Origin: Merluccius polli
Lineage: Eukaryota; Chordata; Actinopteri; Gadiformes; Merlucciidae
DNA: 64,000 bases
Reading direction: 5' to 3'
Assembly (NCBI GenBank): GCA_030340625.1
Contig: JAOPHQ010005416.1
Coordinates: 256,001-320,000 of the forward strand
Position numbers and translations under genes: made by a program. Below are positions 59,765-64,000 of this stretch, one piece after another (positions within the stretch are counted from its first letter, which is position 1; every line of letters begins with the position of its first letter). A model generated the notes under the pieces. That model made no database searches and was not told the origin of the DNA. It was given only the letters and a program-made list of their open reading frames with translations.

Positions 59765-59849
59765 CTGTAAAGCTGTTTTCCCAGCATGCACCTGAACAAC
59801 AAGGTGCCCTGGGTTAGCCAGAGCAACCTGGGCAGCATGGAGGTGGCAG
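59765..59849 (+). CDS. pik3r6: pik3r6 coding exon 1
   Basis: Acceptor gtag at 59761-59764 after a long pyrimidine tract, 21 nt leader, then ATG 59786 (MHLNNKVPWVSQSNLGSMEV). The N-terminal 17 residues before the second ATG have no match in human p84. The donor gtgtgt runs into (AC)n. Confidence 0.7.
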
Positions 59850-59853
59850 GTGT

Positions 59854-59920
<67 letters not shown>

Positions 59921-61310
59921 GGTTGACACATGCACACATTTGTAACAACTTGCCAATATGACAACATAACAATCAATATTGTTGCAACCAGTGTTGGGGT
60001 CGTTACTCAAAAAAATGTATTACTCGTTATTTAAAAAAGTAATGCCTTTAGTTTATTACTCCTGTGAACTGGTAATTCATTACACTACTCGTTACATTTT
60101 TACTTAAACTCAAAATCGCGGAGATTCATTGTCACATAATTGCCAGTTAACAATATAACATTAAACCTTGCATATGCCCACATATCAACACATCCTAATA
60201 AGGAGGACATACACAAGATGTTTGTTTTATGCTCTTTTATAAAGAACAAAGCCAACAACAAGGGTTGGTGAAAACCATGTGTCACAGAAAAGTGGCGAGA
60301 ACAAGGCTTAATTTCATGTTCGAATAATGAGCAGACCAAACAAGATGGCACCGGTAGTAGGCTAATTGCCTCAAAATAAAACTATATAAATATATGAATC
60401 AATATAAAAGAGGTTAATGGAAAATTAATTGCCTCAAAATAAATATCAATAAATAATAAAGAGAAAGAAAAGCGTTTAAATGGCATATGAACTGCATTTA
60501 ACGGGATAAACACTCAAACACTCACTCAGTCGCTCACCAAACCATGGCTTTATAGTAGACTAGTCCAGCATATTTGAAAAGCAGTGGTTATACCTCAAGG
60601 AGGAGTCTCTCAAATCGTTTTTTTAGACAACTTGCCACGGGTGCACTAGACGGCGTTGCTGTGTTGAATTTCATGGACATAGTTTCATTCATAAGTTCGT
60701 TATTGTAGGGAAATGGTTCAGGATCTCCATCTCTGACCTTGACTTCAAATATTGAATGACTTCAGTGACGGGGTAGGAGGAAGTTGTATCCTCCTCGTCA
60801 TCGAAAGCAAATAATTCATTCTTACTGCTGCTGGAGGCGGCGGGGGTGTGTGGGGGTCTGAGTACTGCATCCTGCTGCTCATCATGGGGGAAAGCGCGAC
60901 ACTCTGTAGCCAGCAGTGTCCTCAGGGCTTATCTCTACTCCTCTTCTCTTAGCCACCGCATTTTAAACTTCAGTAATGTGACAGCAGCAAAGAAAGCATC
61001 TTTGCTGTCCAACACAGACACAAGTCTCGTCTTGATGGCCTGCGATAAAAGTTTGAATAAAGGTCGGCTATACAGTCTAACTTGCTAAATTCATCACTCA
61101 AAAGTTATAGAGCGCTCTCGCGCTGCCATTTTTGTCCTGTCTCTCCCTCATGAACTCTAGCATACCTTATTACTACTCTAGGAGGACCGCCAATCACAGG
61201 CTTTTAACCTCTGCCCTCCTCTTAGCTGGCAGAACCCCCACGGTGTCGGAGTCTGACCTTTACCGCAGTGTGCAGGCCATCCTGCCCCGAGAACGAGACT
61301 GTCAGCTCAC

Positions 61311-61360
<50 letters not shown>

Positions 61361-62132
61361 GCGTGTGCGTGTGCGTGCGTGCGTGCGTGCGTGCACTGGT
61401 TTGTCCTTTTGCCTCATCAGAAGTATTTTCTATTGTTGAAATCAGTTTCATAAGTAATATAATTGAATTAACGTGTTTGTGTGCGTGCCTGCGTGCGTGC
61501 GTGAAGGTATGCTCAGATGGACTCTTAATAAGAAGGTACAGAACAGCCCAGACAGTAACTTGTCCCTGGTTCGTGTCGTCATCAAAGAGCTAGAGAAGGT
61601 ATGTATCCAGCAGTCAGTACCATGTGTCTGTCTGTACTGTCATCACCTCTGTGTCCTTTCAGTAGCCCACCTACCTGTGCATGATATGTTTCATGCTAAT
61701 CGCCTATGTGGCAACATAAAACAACAACATAAATCAAAGTGAATGCTTGTATCCTCAATATACAGTTTGGTTATTTTCTCTTCTTTGCTATTTCCTGACA
61801 ACTTGTCAATTATATTCTGTGTTTCACTACAGGCTGAGAGACTGGACTATCGCAAAAATATAATTCCTCTGCTGCACACGCTCATGTATGCTGTGCAACA
61901 GGTGCAGTACAGCGCACGCACACACACACAAAGACTGTCTTTTTTCAATAACTTATTTTTGGAATGAGTGATTGACTTGGTGTGTGTGTGTGTATCATTC
62001 AGACAGCCCATGTTCCTGATGAGCTGTACAAGCGTGTCTACGACTTCTGCAAGAGGCTCCTGACCTTCCCCCAGCCCTACTGCTCCATGGGCCTCAGCTA
62101 CAGCAGGCAGATGAAGGCTGAGCGCTGCACTC

Positions 62133-62220
<88 letters not shown>

Positions 62221-64000
62221 GACACAGAACCAGATGGATTCCATTCTTAATATCTCAAGGATAAACCAAATTTAAATATTGATTACACCATCTTGATACC
62301 AGTATCATTAGCAAACTGTCATCTCTCATACCGCACTGATATTTTCAAAAATAATCTGTGACATGAGGTCTATTAATATTCCAATAACTTTCCTAGTTGA
62401 ACCTAGTTGAACTTACTGTTATCAGTGTCATTCAATAACTACACAGCACATTTTCTACTACGGTTGCTCAATATAGCAAATCTTATTAGTATTGCTATAT
62501 TAATGACTGCAATATCAATAGCTCAATATTTTACTGGAAATACTTTTCAATGCACAGGAGGAATCAATAAAAAGGTGGCTTTTTTTCTTTTGATCAAAAT
62601 ATTTCAGTCCATTGAAGCAAGTCAAATTAACTTTGATACACTTTAACTTTAATCTTTCATCTTCCATTTGAAGAACCACCGCTGTATTAGACTGTTGCAA
62701 CTGTCTGACTATCATCATATGTATCTCCTGATGTACGACTATCTGATGACGACATGGTTGATGTGGTTTTTTGATGTGGTCCCCAGGCCTGATGTATCAG
62801 AGGATGGTTGTAGCTGAACAAAGCCTGAAGAACGAACATTACTCCTTTCAGGAGAGGTGAGTCACTTGGCCCTAATGAAAGCCCTTATTCAGAGTGATCG
62901 GCAAGGGATTGCTTCCTCATATGTGTATGCCATGTACTGTACGCGGCAGAAGACGCCTCTTATTATTTTCAGGAACATGGCAGGCAAGGAGCTGTTTTTG
63001 TCCAGTGCCAATGTTCTTGTAATTAATTTAATGTATCAATGTCACCCTGTGTAGACTAAGAGGAGCTCCCTTATTCCTGAATCTGTCCAGTTTCCAGCCA
63101 TTCTTGAAAAATGACTATTTGCAAACAAAATATGTTGTATTGATATAGTTAGTTATCAAATCACCCGAAAAGCATTAAGCCTTAAGATAAGCTCAGAGTC
63201 TTGTGGTTCGCTTGCTCCACATGAAAGCGCCTTACGTCAGACGGACGTAACCCTTCACGTGCCTCCTGCAATGTCACTGCTTTACTGCTTTTTTTCCCCT
63301 GAATTCTTCCGGAAATGTCACTGGGATAGACTACATATGTGTGAATAGGGCTTTAGCCACACTCCAGTGTCAAATCCTCTTTCCCGCTCGAGGCATGGCC
63401 TGTTGGATGAGGTTTGCAGATTGTGTTCTTTCTGAGTCATGGGAACTCAAGATCAACATTATCTCTCTCATGTTCACCACACACACAGACTGTTGTCTAA
63501 AGCTGGTTTTAGAGTTCCACGGACACACGGCTCGTTTGCAAAGATCCACGTCGCAAGTCGACTGATCCCACGTCGCGGGATCTTCGTGGAGCTGCGGGCA
63601 TTTACACTTCCACGTCACTTTAACATGTACACAAGGAGGCAGTGTAGCGTTTATGACCCTAAGTATACACGAACCGTCGTGCACATCTGGAAGCAGAATC
63701 ATGAGACCTAGTCTGCGCAATTTGATAATTGCTCAAAAAGCAATATAGCCATATGAAAAATAATTTGCTAAATTGTTAAAATGTACTGTTGAAAAATGGT
63801 TGGTATATCGCAACCAACTGAAAATACATGTTTTGATTTTACGGGGTGCGCAGAGACAGACAACGTGTTGCCAACCTCTTTTTTTATGTCCGTAATCATA
63901 GAAATAAAGTGAATGAATCTTCACCAATTCCTCCTCCTTGTCTTTTTCAGGGTGTTTGTGTTTGCCGACCAAGAGGTGTTCTCGGGGCCCCTCGGCACGC
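59786..64000 (+). CDS. pik3r6: pik3r6 (5' part): PI3K gamma adaptor p84/p87
   Basis: p84 is the alternative adaptor of p110-gamma; p84/p110-gamma is more Ras-dependent and responds less strongly to G-beta-gamma than the p101 complex. Seven exons join in phase into 188 codons: 59786-59849, 61226-61312, 61507-61598, 61833-61901, 62003-62135, 62787-62856, 63951-64000 (window end). Diagnostic stretches are SDLYRSVQAIL, RWTLNKKV, VIKELEKAE, NIIPLLHTLMYA, ELYKRVYDFCKRLLTFPQPY, LMYQRMVVAEQSL and QERVFVFADQEVFS, each aligning with human PIK3R6. The start is either ATG 59786 or, matching the human start better and with A at -3 and G at +4, in-frame ATG 59837. About three quarters of the protein lies beyond the window. 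Same strand as pik3r5, 11.4 kb downstream of its stop. Confidence 0.93.
59856..59919. repeat. (AC)n after pik3r6 exon 1 donor
   Basis: 32 AC units, beginning 7 nt after the exon. Confidence 0.98.
59993..61100 (-). mobile_element. hAT transposon relic in pik3r6 intron 1
   Basis: cagtgttggggtcgttactc at 59993 is a typical hAT terminus in fish. Minus-strand transposase remnants lie upstream in its own sense (61055 to 60590). The opposite terminus was not found, so the element appears truncated. Confidence 0.7.
60590..61060 (-). pseudogene. hAT transposase C-terminal fragment
   Basis: Minus strand reads LLSQAIKTRLVSVLDSKDAF then FAAVTLLKFKMRWLREEE and a stop; then, in a shifted frame, SSRNELFAFDDEEDTTSSYP, VTEVIQYLKSRSEMEILNHF and KFNTATPSSAPVASCLKKRF. 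The TPSSAPV...RFERLL part resembles the hAT C-terminal dimerisation region. Stops and frameshifts make it inactive. Confidence 0.75.
61226..61312 (+). CDS. pik3r6: pik3r6 exon 2
   Basis: Acceptor cttag chosen over ggcag at 61228-61232 because only it keeps frame with exon 1. AGRTPTVSESDLYRSVQAIL then PRERDCQLT. The donor GT is the first unit of a (GT)n array. Confidence 0.85.
61313..61395. repeat. (GT)n(GCGT)n array starting at pik3r6 exon 2 donor
   Basis: GT units 61313-61354 grade into gtgc/gcgt units; its first two bases are the splice donor. Confidence 0.95.
61507..61598 (+). CDS. pik3r6: pik3r6 exon 3
   Basis: GMLRWTLNKKVQNSPDSNLS then LVRVVIKELEK. The acceptor follows a GCGTGCGT-rich run. 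Confidence 0.95.
61833..61901 (+). CDS. pik3r6: pik3r6 exon 4
   Basis: AERLDYRKNIIPLLHTLMYA then VQQ. Confidence 0.95.
62003..62135 (+). CDS. pik3r6: pik3r6 exon 5
   Basis: TAHVPDELYKRVYDFCKRLL then TFPQPYCSMGLSYSR and KAERCTP. The donor is followed at once by (CT)40. Confidence 0.95.
62136..62216. repeat. (CT)40 array at pik3r6 exon 5 donor
   Basis: Uninterrupted CT from the second base after the donor GT. Confidence 0.98.
62787..62856 (+). CDS. pik3r6: pik3r6 exon 6
   Basis: GLMYQRMVVAEQSLKNEHYS then FQE. Confidence 0.95.
62857..63950. other. pik3r6 intron 6
   Basis: No recognised gene or element. A GC-richer segment at 63520-63710 has short inverted motifs (ccacgtcgcaagtcgac, cccacgtcgcgggatc), possibly an old MITE. 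Confidence 0.5.
63951..64000 (+). CDS. pik3r6: pik3r6 exon 7 (cut by window end)
   Basis: RVFVFADQEVFSGPLGT, acceptor tttttcag. The exon continues past the window. Confidence 0.92.

Overview
This is a piece of a vertebrate nuclear genome, almost certainly a ray-finned fish (teleost). Spliced exons encode proteins that align closely with vertebrate SMC2, PIK3R5 (p101) and PIK3R6 (p84/p87). The non-coding DNA is packed with short inverted-repeat DNA transposons of hAT type (8-bp target duplications) and TTAA type, and with a very high density of long (TG/CA)n, (CT)n and (TA)n arrays. That tandem-repeat density resembles cod-like fishes (Gadiformes), but the species is an inference only. There is no CRISPR array, prokaryotic operon, rRNA or recognisable tRNA.

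Layout, all three genes on the + strand. (1) 118-4090: the last eight coding exons of smc2, 383 codons from the C-terminal coiled coil through the ABC-ATPase tail domain, with polyadenylation signals near 4.5 kb. (2) 4.6-28.9 kb: a gene-poor stretch built from nested mobile elements. It holds two tandem hairpin-bearing units with ~190-bp satellite monomers (4969-7744), a 600-bp TA-rich array, a ~4.1-kb inverted repeat with arms of roughly 1.5 kb (12072-16210), a further inverted-repeat element (16289-17732), a hAT relic with a perfect 8-bp duplication and a leftover first transposase exon (20063-21258), a TTAA-type MITE, a dead non-LTR reverse-transcriptase fragment on the minus strand (23.96-25.11 kb) and many microsatellites. 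A leader exon for pik3r5 may lie near 9.4-9.58 kb. (3) 28942-48362: complete coding region of pik3r5, 17 coding exons joining without a phase break into 886 codons (human p101 is 880). (4) 48.4-59.7 kb: 3' UTR, a CpG-rich candidate promoter/first exon for pik3r6 (~49.77-49.96 kb), a telomere-like 27-bp minisatellite (50.36-51.27 kb), and another hAT MITE. (5) 59765-64000: the first seven coding exons of pik3r6 (188 codons), running off the window end.

pik3r5 and pik3r6 encode the two alternative adaptor subunits of the class IB PI3-kinase p110-gamma. They lie head-to-tail in the same order as in mammals, so this is a conserved tandem pair. p101 couples p110-gamma to G-beta-gamma from chemoattractant receptors; p84 gives a more Ras-dependent complex. 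smc2 (condensin) is an unrelated neighbour.

The most unusual content is structural: nested transposon insertions whose order can be read from intact target duplications (pik3r5 introns 10 and 15), the giant inverted repeat, GC-rich poly-C modules shared by unrelated elements, and simple repeats that sit directly on splice sites in all three genes. All coordinates come from reading by eye; boundaries of diverged repeats may be off by several bases.
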